Shown here in pieces: positions 54,460 through 64,000 of a stretch of 64,000 nt of DNA. This DNA is from Muscardinus avellanarius. Lineage: Eukaryota; Chordata; Mammalia; Rodentia; Gliridae. Made by a program: the position numbers and the translations under genes. The notes under the pieces were generated by a model that was not told where the DNA came from, did not search any database, and worked only from the letters and a program-made list of their open reading frames with translations. How positions within the stretch are numbered: position 1 is the first letter of the stretch; each line of letters opens with the position of its first letter. The DNA is taken from contig OY726571.1 in NCBI GenBank assembly GCA_963383645.1, positions 76,615,860 to 76,679,859 of the forward strand, written 5' to 3'.

Positions 54460-54669
54460 GAGCTGGGCGTGGTAGCGCACACTTATAATCCCCATGCTTG
54501 GGAGGCTGAGACAGGAGGATCGCACAGGTTCGAAGCCAGCCTCAGCTACTTAGGGAGGCTCTCAGCAACTTAGTGAGACCCTGTTTCCAAACAAATATAA
54601 AGTAGGTCTGGAAGTATAGCCTGAAAGATAGCCCCTGGGTTTCACCCCCAGTACCACCAAAAAAAAAAA
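54460..54669 (+). mobile_element. composite SINE intermediate between families A and B
   Basis: Family-B-like AATCCCCATGCTTGGGAGG and TTTCCAAACAAATATAAAGT, but family-A-like CTCAGCTACTTAGGGAGG and CCCCTGGGTTTCA. Target duplication AAGAATTATTA at 54449-54459 and 54670-54680. Confidence 0.92.
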
Positions 54670-54681
54670 AAGAATTATTAA

Positions 54682-55075
54682 AATAAACAAATTGATGAGT
54701 ATGATAAAGAAAAAGATTAAAGTTATAAATCAACAGCATGAGCTATGAAAATGAACACAAATATAACTATGGGTAGGATTTGTTAAAATTCTAAGATCTA
54801 AGAGACCCTCTCTGTTCTGTACCAGTCAAAACCTTACCTGAAACACTTTGCTTGTTCTGCAAACAATAACAAAGATTTTCCCATAATACTGTACGCCTGT
54901 GTCTGTTATAGCACCTGTCACAGTATAAATGTTTTTGGTTTTCACCCACTAGCCCCAGACTCTTCTATGAGGATAATTTACCTTATTTATTTCTGTACTC
55001 TAGCTCTAGACACACCTGATGTATTGACATTTGGTTCCTATGATCAAAATTGCCTAATAAGAACGATGTTATCTT
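54682..55075. other. unique DNA
   Basis: No recognisable repeat or gene. Confidence 0.4.
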
Positions 55076-55079
55076 GGTT

Positions 55080-55405
55080 CACGAAGTCAGAAGTTGGAGT
55101 CCATAGTCAGTGAGTTCTGTTTCTTTGCATCTAGGAGAAGCAGAACATCATGGCAGTGGGGCAAGCAGGGGACAGCTGCTCACTTTGTGGCAGCTAAGAA
55201 GGAGAGAAAAAACATTCCAGAGTCCACCGCCAATGACCAACCTCCTCCACTGAGATCCCACTTCCCATTCCTCCCCTCAGCTCTTGATGGATCGTTTTAT
55301 TGAGGAGGTCAGAGCCCTCACCACCCAATCATCGTCTAAACGGCCCACCACTGAACCTTGCTGTGCAGAAGGGACCCTCCAAATCATTATACCTGGCATA
55401 GAGTG
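55080..55405 (-). mobile_element. MaLR-type LTR fragment
   Basis: GCAGAACATCATGGCAGTGG, CAATGACCAACCTCCTCCAC and GAGCCCTCACCACCCAATCA are antisense LTR landmarks also seen in part at 40.5 kb. The ends are eroded. Confidence 0.65.
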
Positions 55406-55890
55406 AGTGCGTGCACAGCACATTTTTGATAAGGGAACAAATTCAGAACAAAGTAGTGGAGACAGGAAAGGGCTTAAAATTTCATGATGAGCGATGACTG
55501 GGAGAAAAAGGGGCATCTAATCTTCAAAGAGGATGGTCACAGAATACACTGCAGCTGCTTTGAGAAACACCAAGGGCTGTCATGGGGGAAAGAATTTGAC
55601 TTCTGTTACAGACCCATGGAGTATGTATGTAATACAATGTATGTAATATAAACAAGCAAGGTTCAAGTGGCAGAAGAACCAACTGGATTCTTTCAACTTA
55701 TAAGATGCTTTGCTTTCAAAGCTTCTATTTAAATTGTTTAAAAGTTAAAAAAAAGTATGTCTTTTTTCAAATTAATTGTAAATCTTCCTGCCTGTCTTCA
55801 CATACATGAATCTCTACCTTACCCCCAAAACACTGACAGATAGTGTAAGACTCTAATACAGGAGTCATATATAATCAAAAACTATTTGGG
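55406..55890. other. unique DNA
   Basis: Small direct repeat GTATGTATGTAATA/ATGTATGTAATATA near 55621. Nothing else recognised. Confidence 0.4.
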
Positions 55891-55891
55891 G

Positions 55892-56092
55892 AACAGGACT
55901 CAGTGGTGCATGTCTGTAATTCAAGTACTTGGGAGGCTGAGACAGGAGGATCACGAGTTTGAGGCCACCCTCTGCAACTTAGCTAGTCCCTATTTCAAAA
56001 TACAAAATAAAAAGGGCTGGGGGTTGAAACTCAGTGGTAAAGGACTTCTGGATTCTCCCTTCCCCCCAGTACTACAAAAAGAAAAAAAAAAG
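55892..56092 (+). mobile_element. composite SINE, older variant
   Basis: GGTGCATGTCTGTAATTCAA to CCCCCCAGTACTACAAAAAG. Right arm altered (GGTAAAGGACTTCTGGATTC). Confidence 0.9.
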
Positions 56093-57105
56093 AACTGCTT
56101 GAGGCCAGCTTAGGGTTATAAACCATGTACATACTACTTTGATATCCATCAAACATCCAATTATGGAAATAACCCTCATCAGGTTGGTATGAAGCCTGAT
56201 TCTAGCAAGGCTAAATATTCCACTAAGCAGCCCGCCAGACGCTGCTAGTATCAACATTCTGTTCTTCACTCAGAAACGCAGTTTAAAAATCAATCCAGCT
56301 TTTTCCCAAATACCAGGGCCACCTGTTTAAATCTTCTTTTCTTCTATGCCCAGCATGAAGATATTCCTCGCAGAAAATCTGAATTAATGACTTTCTTCTT
56401 CATCAACTCCATTAAGTGTAGAGATCACGCTGAGGTTTTTAACCTGATCAGAGTCCCCAGCCACAGATACTGGCAAGTGTTTTGTTCTCCGGGTAAACAC
56501 ACACACTTGATATGTGCACCCAAAGCTATATTTTCTATGAATACCACTCTCAGACAAGACATGCAATTACTAAAGTTGTGTCTGATATTTGTAATTACTT
56601 AGGCCTATACCTGTGGTGAATGGGTTTCACACTAGAGGAATTGCAAATTGCTTAAAATCCAGGTGGAGGAATATTCTCAGAAGTGTTTATTGAAAAATCC
56701 AACAGCACAACAAACCTGGCACCTTAGGGAATTAGCAAGAATTAGAAACCTGAACATTTTTTACTTGCTCAAATTCAAGATGTTGCTTGTGCATATTTGC
56801 ATATATGCATATGTGCCATAAGTATATATGGATGCGTGATATACACTTATTATCCAGGACAATCACTGCTAGCACGGACCTTGGGTTGTTTTCCTGGACT
56901 CCTGACTTTGCTGGCATATCCATTACTTCTTTCCCCAAAGTCTAACTCCTCTCAATGCCAAAGCTTGCGGGACAGTGGAAAATACATGACAAACATCTGT
57001 CAACCTTCTTGGTTTCTTATTAAAATCACTAGAATAAAGGTTAATGAATATAAAATTATGCTTAATAAGCCAAATCAAGAAGATGCAGATCAGAGCTGAA
57101 ATGCC
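56093..57105. other. unique DNA, about 1 kb
   Basis: No interspersed repeat recognised. A 100-codon plus frame at 56797-57099 shows no domain. Confidence 0.4.
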
Positions 57106-57107
57106 CC

Positions 57108-57466
57108 TGTGCTAAATTTGGACCTCAGATGTCCCCCAAATGTCCATGTTTGGAAGGCTGAGTCTCCGGTGTGCTGCTCTTGGGAGCTGGTGGAGCCTTG
57201 CAGTGGGGCCTAGGGAGAGGTTTTTAGGTCACTGGGGGCGTATCTTTGAAGAGAACTGTGAAGCTCTCTCTCTTGCTTCCTGGCCATGAAGCTTTTGCTC
57301 CATTCATTTCGTGCCCCCACCATGATGTATCACCTTTCCACCGGCCCAAAAGTAACAGGACCAATGGACTGAAACTGCCAAAAACAGTGAGCCAAAAGAA
57401 ACCTTTCCTCTTTGTAAGTTGATTGTTCCAGTTATTTGTTATAGTAACAGAGAGCTGATGAATACA
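57108..57466 (+). mobile_element. solo LTR, ERVL-MaLR type
   Basis: Sense LTR order: CCCCCAAATGTCCATG, TTTTAGGTCACTGGGGGCGT, TCTCTCTTGCTTCCTGGCCA, CACCATGATGTATCACCTTT, AAAAACAGTGAGCCAAAAGA, ending GAGAGCTGATGAATACA. No internal viral sequence. Confidence 0.8.
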
Positions 57467-57519
57467 TTTTGTGTCACCAAATTCCCAAGCATGTTCTAGC
57501 TGAAGAAAGGACGGGTCTT

Positions 57520-57934
57520 ATTGAGGTGACTTCTGTGAATTGTGAAATAAACTTTCATAGGAGACCATGACCTTGAACCGGTACCCACACCAGGACCAAT
57601 AGACCCAGCCAATACACAGTTTACATATAGTGACTGAGCTTTGGTTGTTTGCAGAAAGCCTGGTCCCCAAGTGACGAATCAAGCTACAAACAACTAACTA
57701 GTTAGCTTGTACCCAGTTGACTGGTTGATTGACTAAGCTGTAGCTAATTCAATTGTTTCACAAACCTCACCTTTTTCCTGCTATAAATATTGCCCAATCA
57801 TATCGTGGGTTGGAGTATTCAGAACCTGCTGTGGTTCTGGGAGCTGCCCAATTCATAAATCGTTTTTATTTTGTTTTGCTTTGCTCAAGTAAACTCTACT
57901 AAATTTAACCAGTACAGGAATTTTTCTTTTATCA
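57520..57934 (+). mobile_element. probable second solo LTR, class not assigned
   Basis: CTTTTTCCTGCTATAAATAT (TATA-like), GAACCTGCTGTGGTTCTGGG, TTTGCTCAAGTAAACTCTAC and the end TTTTCTTTTATCA have the layout of an ERV LTR U3-R-U5. Start not fixed. Alternative: unique DNA with chance similarity. Confidence 0.5.
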
Positions 57935-58234
57935 GTATGCATGTTCCATAATGCAAGGCTCTCCTACCAACCCAAGAGTCTCTGTAGTGACCATCGCAAA
58001 CATTCCTTTTACAGAAACTACAGACACATCCATGGTATGTCCTAATCTTGGTGCTTAGTTCTTGGAATTATTCAGAAAAGTACTCTCACTCTTTGTAGCA
58101 TTAAAAGGAATAAGAGCAAGCTTCCCCCACCAAAGAATTTTCTTTTTTTCCTGTGGTTATCATAATGTCTCTCTGTGTCTCTGTCTCTGTCTCTTTTCTT
58201 CCTCTCTCTCTCCCTCCCTCCCTCCGTCTTTTGA

Positions 58235-58312
58235 GGTGTAGTGCTAGGTATCAACTCAGGGCCTTGTGCATGCTAGGCAAGTGCCTTATTGCTGAGCTAT
58301 ACCTCAGCTTTC
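58235..58312 (-). mobile_element. stand-alone full ID-type SINE
   Basis: GGGCCTTGTGCATGCTAGGC, AAGTGCCTTATTGCTGAGCT: classic antisense ID with the anticodon-side segment. Preceded by a pyrimidine (CTCT/CCCT) stretch at 58170-58230 in tail position. Confidence 0.9.
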
Positions 58313-58480
58313 TGCATCTCTTTCTTGTTTTAAGTTTTTGCTTTGTACAGAGTCCTCTGTAGAGAGTGTTCACTGGAAAGTTGTGTTTCTAATCACTCCA
58401 TTGGACACATACACACACACATTTTCCCAGAGTATCTGATGTGTTTTATCATTGTCTTACTAATGAGCTTTTTATGAGAT

Positions 58481-58567
58481 AGATGCTAGGATAGATAGAT
58501 AATACATAGAGATAGATGGAAAGAGAATAAGGTGATAGGTAGGGAGATAAAAGATAGGTAGATAGAC
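58481..58567. repeat. imperfect (GATA)n-type tract
   Basis: TAGATAGATAATACATAGAG, then degenerate GATAGGTAGGGAGATAAAAG units. Confidence 0.85.
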
Positions 58568-60025
58568 AAAAAGTCAGATGTTAGATAATCATATTTCTTC
58601 TGCCAGACCAAAGTTCTCAAAAGCTTAAAATGCCCTTTAAAAAAATCCTTGACTGAGAGGAAGACAATGTCCCATGGACGGAAGAAAGTATGTTGTCTGT
58701 ACTTTTCCATCTTCCCCTACAGAAAGCTTAAAAGGCCATTTTTCAGTGACCTCCACTAAACCAGCACTGGTTCATGAACCATCTATCCTTAGCCAATTAG
58801 ATGCCGCCAAAGACACTGAACATGAACCTGGCAGCCATGATGGAAAGACGCAGGGATGGTGGAGAAGATGTGCGGTCACAGGTAGCATCCTGGACCGCTG
58901 TGAAGGCAGGACCAGCTGGGACTCTCGCTATCCAGCAGGCTGGCAGCACAGTCTTCACTGGGACTGTCATTTTTTTTTTCTTTTCATTTTCTGTGGGTTT
59001 TTTTTTCTTTTATCATAAATAGCTACCATTTTGAAAATCAAATAGAAGTAAAAGTTTTATGAAGTGGGTGGAACACCATCTCCTGCCTCCTCCACCAGCC
59101 TTTCTCCTCTCCAGCAATCCTCCTCAGACATGCTCACCTTCTTTCACCTTCTTTGTCTATCATTCCTGGAATTGATCTCCATGTTTATTCCTAAATAATA
59201 TGCTGGATACTGCTAGTCTTTGAGTTACCAGCGTTAGACAACATCCATTGACTTTCTCTTTTGCTAGATGAGGAGTTCGCCCCGCTACCCCATCTCCTCT
59301 TGCCTTCACCCTGTCTTCTAAATACATTTATATGACGCCTTTATTTAAGTCAGTATGTAGGGTCCACATTATCATGTGTATACAAAGGCCACTTACTCAT
59401 ACATTCTGATCACTTTCTTTCTCCTGCACCATCAATTTCCATGTTACTTTTTAGAGTTGCTGGTGGTTTTCTATATACTAACCAATGATGTTTTCCCCAA
59501 ATGCTAGGTTATATAATACTTTCAGCATTTTTTTCCCCAAATGTGGTAACATAATCAAATAATTGATTGGCTCATGTCCTATTTTTTTTTTTCTTTAAGG
59601 ATTTGATGTTTATTTCGTGGCTCTTTCCATTTGGAAGCTTTCCTCTGATAGTTTCAGGTTTGGGGCTATCCATACACTGAGAACCAATGGGAAATGCAGT
59701 GTGGAGTATCGGGACCCTGGTGGGCTTCTGTACAGAGAAAATGGACGGAAAGTCTGCTGCTTATTGGCAAACTCCTAGGTCCTTGGAAGATGTTTCCTGG
59801 GGTTTTTCGGCATCTCCAGAATAGAATCCTCCAGTCTCCTTTTCTGAGCACACACAAGGCTGTTGGCCTTCAAAGGGCAGAGAAGCAAGACATCCTACCA
59901 AGACCAGCCACACGAACGGCAGGGCAAAATGAAAATGTGGCCCCCTTGCTCTAGAAGCAGGTTATGGGCTATTAAGGTCACCAATATATAAAACTACCTT
60001 TTCTTCTATAGACTCTCTTTTTCTT
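58568..60025. other. unique DNA, about 1.45 kb
   Basis: No repeat named with confidence. T-runs at 58969-58978 and 59582-59592. Frames of 63-114 codons carry no recognisable domain. Confidence 0.4.
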
Positions 60026-60029
60026 AACT

Positions 60030-60157
60030 TGGCATGATGGATTTTTTGCAACTCAGTGAGACCCTGTTTCAAAATAAAGAATAAAAAACAGGGCAGGGGG
60101 TGTAGCTCAGAGATTGAATGCCCCTGGGTTCCATCCTCAGTACCAAAAAACAAACAA
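60030..60157 (+). mobile_element. composite SINE with most of the left arm deleted
   Basis: Left-arm head CTTGGCATGATGG joins directly to TTTTTTGCAACTCAGTGAGA, then a normal linker and right arm (GATTGAATGCCCCTGGGTTC). Confidence 0.85.
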
Positions 60158-60196
60158 AAGGAATTTAGGAATAGTGTTATAATACACAATGGATAG

Positions 60197-60245
60197 TTTG
60201 TGTGTGTGTGTGTGCATGTGCGTGTGTGTGTGAGTGTGTGTGTGC
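60197..60245. repeat. (GT)n with GCATGTGC breaks
   Basis: Interrupted GT tract. Confidence 0.93.
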
Positions 60246-61204
60246 ATGCCTTCCTTGGATAGTATAAAGATCTGTTAAGGAGAAAAGAAACAGTACAAGG
60301 AACAAGAGGGAAATATTGGACTCTCGTTGGAAAACAAGAGAGAGCTGACGCCGCTCTTGTCTACCTCCATCTGCTCCACAGAAAAGAAAAAGCCCCTGGT
60401 GTTGCCACGATGCTCCTGCGAAAAACTTGTGAAAGGGAGACAAAATCTCCCCAGATGCTCCAGAGATTCAGGTGGCGTGTGTCCCCTCCAGTACCACACA
60501 GCTCCCTGGAGGTGGCCATCTAGGGACCTCTCTTTGAAGAAAGGGGCCGAATTGCTTCCCTTGGAGCCTGTAAGCTGATGTGCAGGTATGACCTCCTTTC
60601 TCTAAGAAGCCTTCCAACAGGTTTGGTGTTACCATCACTTCAGAGCTGAAAGAACCCGGCCACAGAGAAACACCTGCCTCCAATTGTGCTGATCAGCAGA
60701 AGCAGGAAAAACTGTAAAACCCCAGCCCCTGGACAAGATGCTCTCCAGAGTCCAGGGAGGGTCAGGATAACCTTCCAGCCCTGTCGTTAGCTTTCTGGAC
60801 TAGTTTTCTTGGCACTCTGGCTGATAAAGAAGCATGGCTCCCGTTGAGTGTGTATGCACAAGGGTGTAGGAATTCGGGTTTTGTTTTCTGTGATAAACAA
60901 AAATAGCCATGCCAAGTCAATAAAAAGTAATTTTACACTTTTTTTAACTCTCTGGATTTGCCCTTGGAAAATGTCATCTACCAACAGATGGGTAATTTTT
61001 TTAGGGGACCAGTACAGGCGGTCTTGTATTTGACTCTCTGGAACTGAGGGTATTTTCTTTGGTTTAGGACCAAATGGAAAACTATGATTACTTTCTGAGA
61101 CATAAGAGCTTTATTCTGAGAAGGAATCAGACACCCAGGGATGGAACAGTGTTCTCAGGCAAACCTGAGTCAGATAAGCCTGTTTTAAAATCTCCAATTC
61201 CAAA
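60246..61204. other. unique DNA, possibly conserved in part
   Basis: Repeat-free. Overlapping frames of 71-88 codons on both strands lack features. Confidence 0.4.
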
Positions 61205-61205
61205 A

Positions 61206-61450
61206 GCTGGGCGTGGTGAGGCACGTTTATAATCCCAGCATTTGGGAGGCTAAGACAGGAGGACCGTGGTTCACGGACAGCCTCAGGTACTTAGTGGGGC
61301 CGTTTGCAACTCAGTGAAACCCTGTTTCAAAATAAAAAAGAATAATAAATAGGCTGGGGATGTAGGTCAAAGGTAGAATGCCCCTGGGTTCCATTCCCAG
61401 TACTGCAAAATAAATAAATAAATAAATAAATAAGATATAAAAATAAATAA
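61206..61450 (+). mobile_element. composite SINE with (AAAT)n tail
   Basis: GCTGGGCGTGGTGAGGCACG to CATTCCCAGTACTGCAAAAT, then (AAAT)n (61407-61450). Confidence 0.94.
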
Positions 61451-61451
61451 A

Positions 61452-62010
61452 TGAAATCTCCAACTCCAGCCCCAAACAAATCTCTCTAATGTTTAAGTCA
61501 GTGTAAAATATGCAATGTATCTTCCACTGCCAGTGTCCCCTATGCTTGATGAGGCAAAAAAAAAAAAAAAGAAAAGAAAAAAAGAAAAAGAAGACAGTCA
61601 GTGCCTAGCTGCCTCCTGGAGGGTACTCGTGAAAATCAGGAGAAGAATGGAGAGTGACATGAACAGGGAAAGCCAGGGGAATTAGGATTCTTACATCAGG
61701 AAAAAAGTAGCCCCTGGGGTGAATTCATCTTCAAGTACGTAAAGAGTAAGTAGCTGCAAGATGTCATCTGATTTCCTATAATAAGGGCAGAACGCAAATT
61801 ACTACACCTGAATCACTATCCCTACAACAAAATTATGCAATGAGGAAAGTGGAATGTTAAATCAAGACTCAGCACAGCGCTCTTCCAACCAAGGTGCTGA
61901 TAGGGTCGGTAAAAGATACCCTAAAGGATATGAAGCAGATCCCACATGCAGAGTTTACCAAAAAAAAAAAATCTGAGGATTGATTCTACAAACTCTCATT
62001 TATTTTGAAA
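61452..62010. other. unique DNA with A/G-rich run at 61556-61592
   Basis: No named repeat. The A/G-rich run (AAAAGAAAAGAAAAAAAG) may be a decayed tail. Confidence 0.4.
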
Positions 62011-62133
62011 ATAGGAAGCCAGGTGTGGTGGTACACACCTGCATTTCTAGTATTTGGGAGGATGAGACAGGAAGATCACAGGTTCTAGGCCAGCCTCCGC
62101 AATAACAAGACCCTGTTTCAAAAAATAAAATAA

Positions 62134-62247
62134 GCCAGGCGTGGTGGCGCACGCTCGTAATCCCTGCGCTTGGGAGGCGGAGACAGGAGGATCGCGCAGG
62201 TTCGAAGCCAGCCTCGCTGGCTTAAGAGACCCTGTTTCCAAGTAAAC

Positions 62248-62341
<94 letters not shown>

Positions 62342-62395
62342 TGGGAGTGTAGCCCGGAGGTAGAAGGGCTTCCAGGTTCCCCAGTACCACAAAAA
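62134..62395 (+). mobile_element. young composite SINE, family B (nested) with expanded linker
   Basis: Left arm (GCCAGGCGTGGTGGCGCACG), a 92-bp dinucleotide tract in its own linker, right arm (GGAGGTAGAAGGGCTTCCAG). An AAAATAAAATAA-like target lies on both sides. Confidence 0.92.
62249..62340. repeat. (AT)n(GT)n inside a SINE linker
   Basis: About 25 AT units, then about 20 GT units, between the left and right arm of one SINE. Confidence 0.98.
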
Positions 62396-62549
62396 ATAAA
62401 ATAAAATATAAAATAAAATGGGCTGGGGGTGTAGCTTGGAGTTAGAATACCCATAGGTTCAATCTCCAGTACTAAAAAGAAAACAGGAAGGGATGAACAA
62501 AAGAGAGGAAGAAATAATGAAGTAGTTCTGGGGATGGCAGATGCCATAC

Positions 62550-62886
62550 TGTTATGGTTTTAAGGTGTCCCCAAAAGTTCATGTTGGATGCTTAATCCCC
62601 AAATTTATATGTTGGTGGTGTCTGGAGCAGGATTAGATGATCATAAGGATAGAACCTTATGGAAGCATGAGTGGCTTTAAAAGGAGATCTGAGCCAGCAG
62701 CTTTGTTTGTCTTGCCACGGGGTGCCCACCATCAGGTTATGATGCTCGATGAGGCCATTACCAGATACCAGTACCATGCTCGTGGACTTCCCAGCATCTA
62801 GAGCTGTAAGACAAATGTACTTCTATTCTTTATAAATTATCCAGTCTCTGGTAATTTGCTATAGCAACTGCAAATGGATTAAAACA
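62550..62886 (+). mobile_element. solo LTR, ERVL-MaLR (MST-like)
   Basis: TGTTATGGTTTTAAGGTGTC, CCAAAAGTTCATGTTGG, TTAATCCCCAAATTTATATG, TTTATAAATTATCCAGTCTC, TTGCTATAGCAACTGCAAAT, ending GGATTAAAACA (TG...CA). The flanking duplication is not clear. Confidence 0.85.
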
Positions 62887-63687
62887 CATTTCATCATGCA
62901 GAAAGTTTAAGCAGTCTATGGAGGCAGGTTTGGGGTGACATTGGGATTAACCTTATCGCTAGTAAAGAATATAAAAATTATCTCTGTGGACCAGTAATGA
63001 GCAAAGAGTTTGTATTGGGTTCTATACAGCAGGTCAGAGGATGGAGGGTCTCAAGATGCCGGAGATTAATCAATCAGAACTACATCCTGACTTATATCTG
63101 ACTGTGAAGATTTTTTTTTAAAAGGCATCTTGGCTCTAAAAACAATTAAATTGGAAAGTTTAAGATTAAGACAAAGGAGGGGGAGACAGTGATGACAACT
63201 TGCTCGGTTTTAGATTTATTCAGAGAAAAGTGAGATGCAGAAAAATCGTTCGTAAGGTTTAAAATCCGGTACCATAGTACTGATAGTCATAAAGAGAAAT
63301 TAAGAGTTTTGAGGCAAAACCAGCTGTCAGACAGGTAGAAAATATGATATAGCTCTTGAGAAAAGAGAATGCTCCTGGAACAGATGGGCGCACCTCTGAG
63401 CTTTATAAAGCATTAACTAGCTGTTTAAATAAGTCCTTAGCAGATGTTTTCAATGCAATTTTGGAGGTGAAATGGAAAAAACAAAGTCCAAGGCACAAGG
63501 AGAATTGATATCACAGACAAGAGACAGGCCTGAATTCAGACTGCAGGTTTTTGCCCCTAGTTTTTCTTTTACTTTTTTTAAGACAAGCCACAGTATTTGT
63601 AACAAACGGAGCATATTACTGAAATATGCAACTAAAGTCATGCACACCGTGATATTAGCCCTTAGGAGAAGCAAGGAAACATACTTA
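62887..63687. other. unique DNA
   Basis: No repeat recognised. Short frames near 63450-63726 on both strands have no protein features. Confidence 0.4.
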
Positions 63688-63700
63688 AAGAAGACGGTAG

Positions 63701-63900
63701 CCGGGCGTGGTGGCGCAGGCTTGTAATCCCCGCGCTTGGGAGGCGGAGACAGGAGGATCGCGCAGGTTCGAAGCCAGCCGCGCGCGCTGGCTTAGAAGAC
63801 CCTGTTTCCAAATAAAAATGTAAAAATAGGTCTGGGAGTGTAGCCCGGAGGTAGAAGGGCTTCCAGGAACCTCAGTACCACCCCCCCAAAAAAAAAGAAG
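63701..63900 (+). mobile_element. young composite SINE, family B
   Basis: GCCGGGCGTGGTGGCGCAGG to GGAACCTCAGTACCACC, with tail CCCCC-A9-GAAGAA. The 13-bp duplication (63688-63700, 63901-63913) has one mismatch. Confidence 0.95.
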
Positions 63901-63913
63901 AAGAAGAGGGTAG

Positions 63914-64000
63914 TTTATAATAGAAGCTCCATGACATATACTGCTATTCGTCTAAGCCAAAAAAGCAAGCAAATGTTTAAAAAGGCAAGCAAATTGTTTA
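63914..64000. other. unique DNA at window end
   Basis: Short stretch with a local direct repeat (AAAAAGCAAGCAAAT / AAAAAGGCAAGCAAAT). No feature assigned. Confidence 0.4.

Larger units (their letters stand above)
62018..62475 (+). mobile_element. older composite SINE split by a family-B SINE
   Basis: Left arm 62018-62133 (GCCAGGTGTGGTGGTACACA to CCTGTTTCAAAAAATAAAAT) and right arm 62419-62475 (GGGCTGGGGGTGTAGCTTGG). The break is in the linker. Confidence 0.88.

Noticed and set aside
58801..59022. Short frame around GCCATGATGG as a gene start
   Set aside because: A good-looking start context but only about 70 codons ending in a T-run; no protein features.
62047..62547. 166-codon minus frame
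   Set aside because: Entirely made of nested SINEs and the (AT)n(GT)n tract.
1..64000. Naming the neighbouring gene or syntenic locus
   Set aside because: The repeat-free blocks look like those around developmental genes, but I cannot match any to a known locus without an alignment.

Overview
This window reads as nuclear DNA from a rodent, most likely a sciuromorph (squirrel, mountain-beaver or dormouse lineage). The main evidence is about 65 copies of a composite SINE: a B1-like (7SL-derived) left arm, an A-rich linker, and a right arm derived from an ID/tRNA-Ala SINE that has lost its middle (anticodon) part. From memory this matches the B1-dID family described in squirrels, dormice and some other rodents. 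L1 3' ends, MaLR-type solo LTRs, MIR, L2, MER5 and MER20 copies and abundant (GT)n and (GA)n tracts fit a mammal. The genus cannot be fixed by eye.

I find no protein-coding gene, exon, rRNA, functional tRNA or CRISPR array. The open frames that exist are low-complexity runs, SINE frames or short chance frames in unique DNA. The window is therefore intergenic or deep-intronic sequence, resembling a gene desert.

Layout. 1-8.6 kb: interspersed repeats, including an L1 fragment (2.7-5.0 kb) that received three SINEs at one target. 8.6-11.4 kb: mostly unique, with a FOX/SOX-OCT/octamer cluster at 9.59-9.67 kb beside a CpG-rich patch at 9.7-10.1 kb. 11.4-17.2 kb: MIR, MER20 and L2 relics and an 18-bp minisatellite at 13.35-13.78 kb. 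17.2-27.3 kb: AT-rich unique blocks and SINEs. 27.3-28.6 kb: an antisense L1 3' segment. 31.2-32.4, 36.6-37.5, 38.4-39.6, 46.4-47.2, 51.1-51.7 and 53.3-53.7 kb: repeat-free blocks that are candidate conserved regulatory elements. 40.5, 55.1, 57.1, 57.5 and 62.6 kb: solo LTRs. 62.0-64 kb: a nested SINE pair and a young SINE.

The most notable findings are: (1) a young CpG-rich SINE subfamily ('family B') with target-site duplications up to 17 bp; (2) repeated insertion of SINEs into the A-rich linker of older SINEs; (3) SINEs with a third arm (B1-dID-dID); (4) three SINEs sharing one L1 target; (5) the minisatellite with 36-bp higher-order alternation; and (6) a SINE-microsatellite block present twice 1 kb apart. 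All family names come from remembered consensus sequences and were not checked by a search.

In the entries, 'family A' means the older composite SINE (right arm with the box GGTAGAATGCCCCTGGGTTC). 'Family B' means the younger form (AATCCCCGCGCTTGGGAGG in the left arm, GTAGAAGGGCTTCCAGGAAC in the right arm). Strand '+' means the element reads left arm to A-tail along the given strand.
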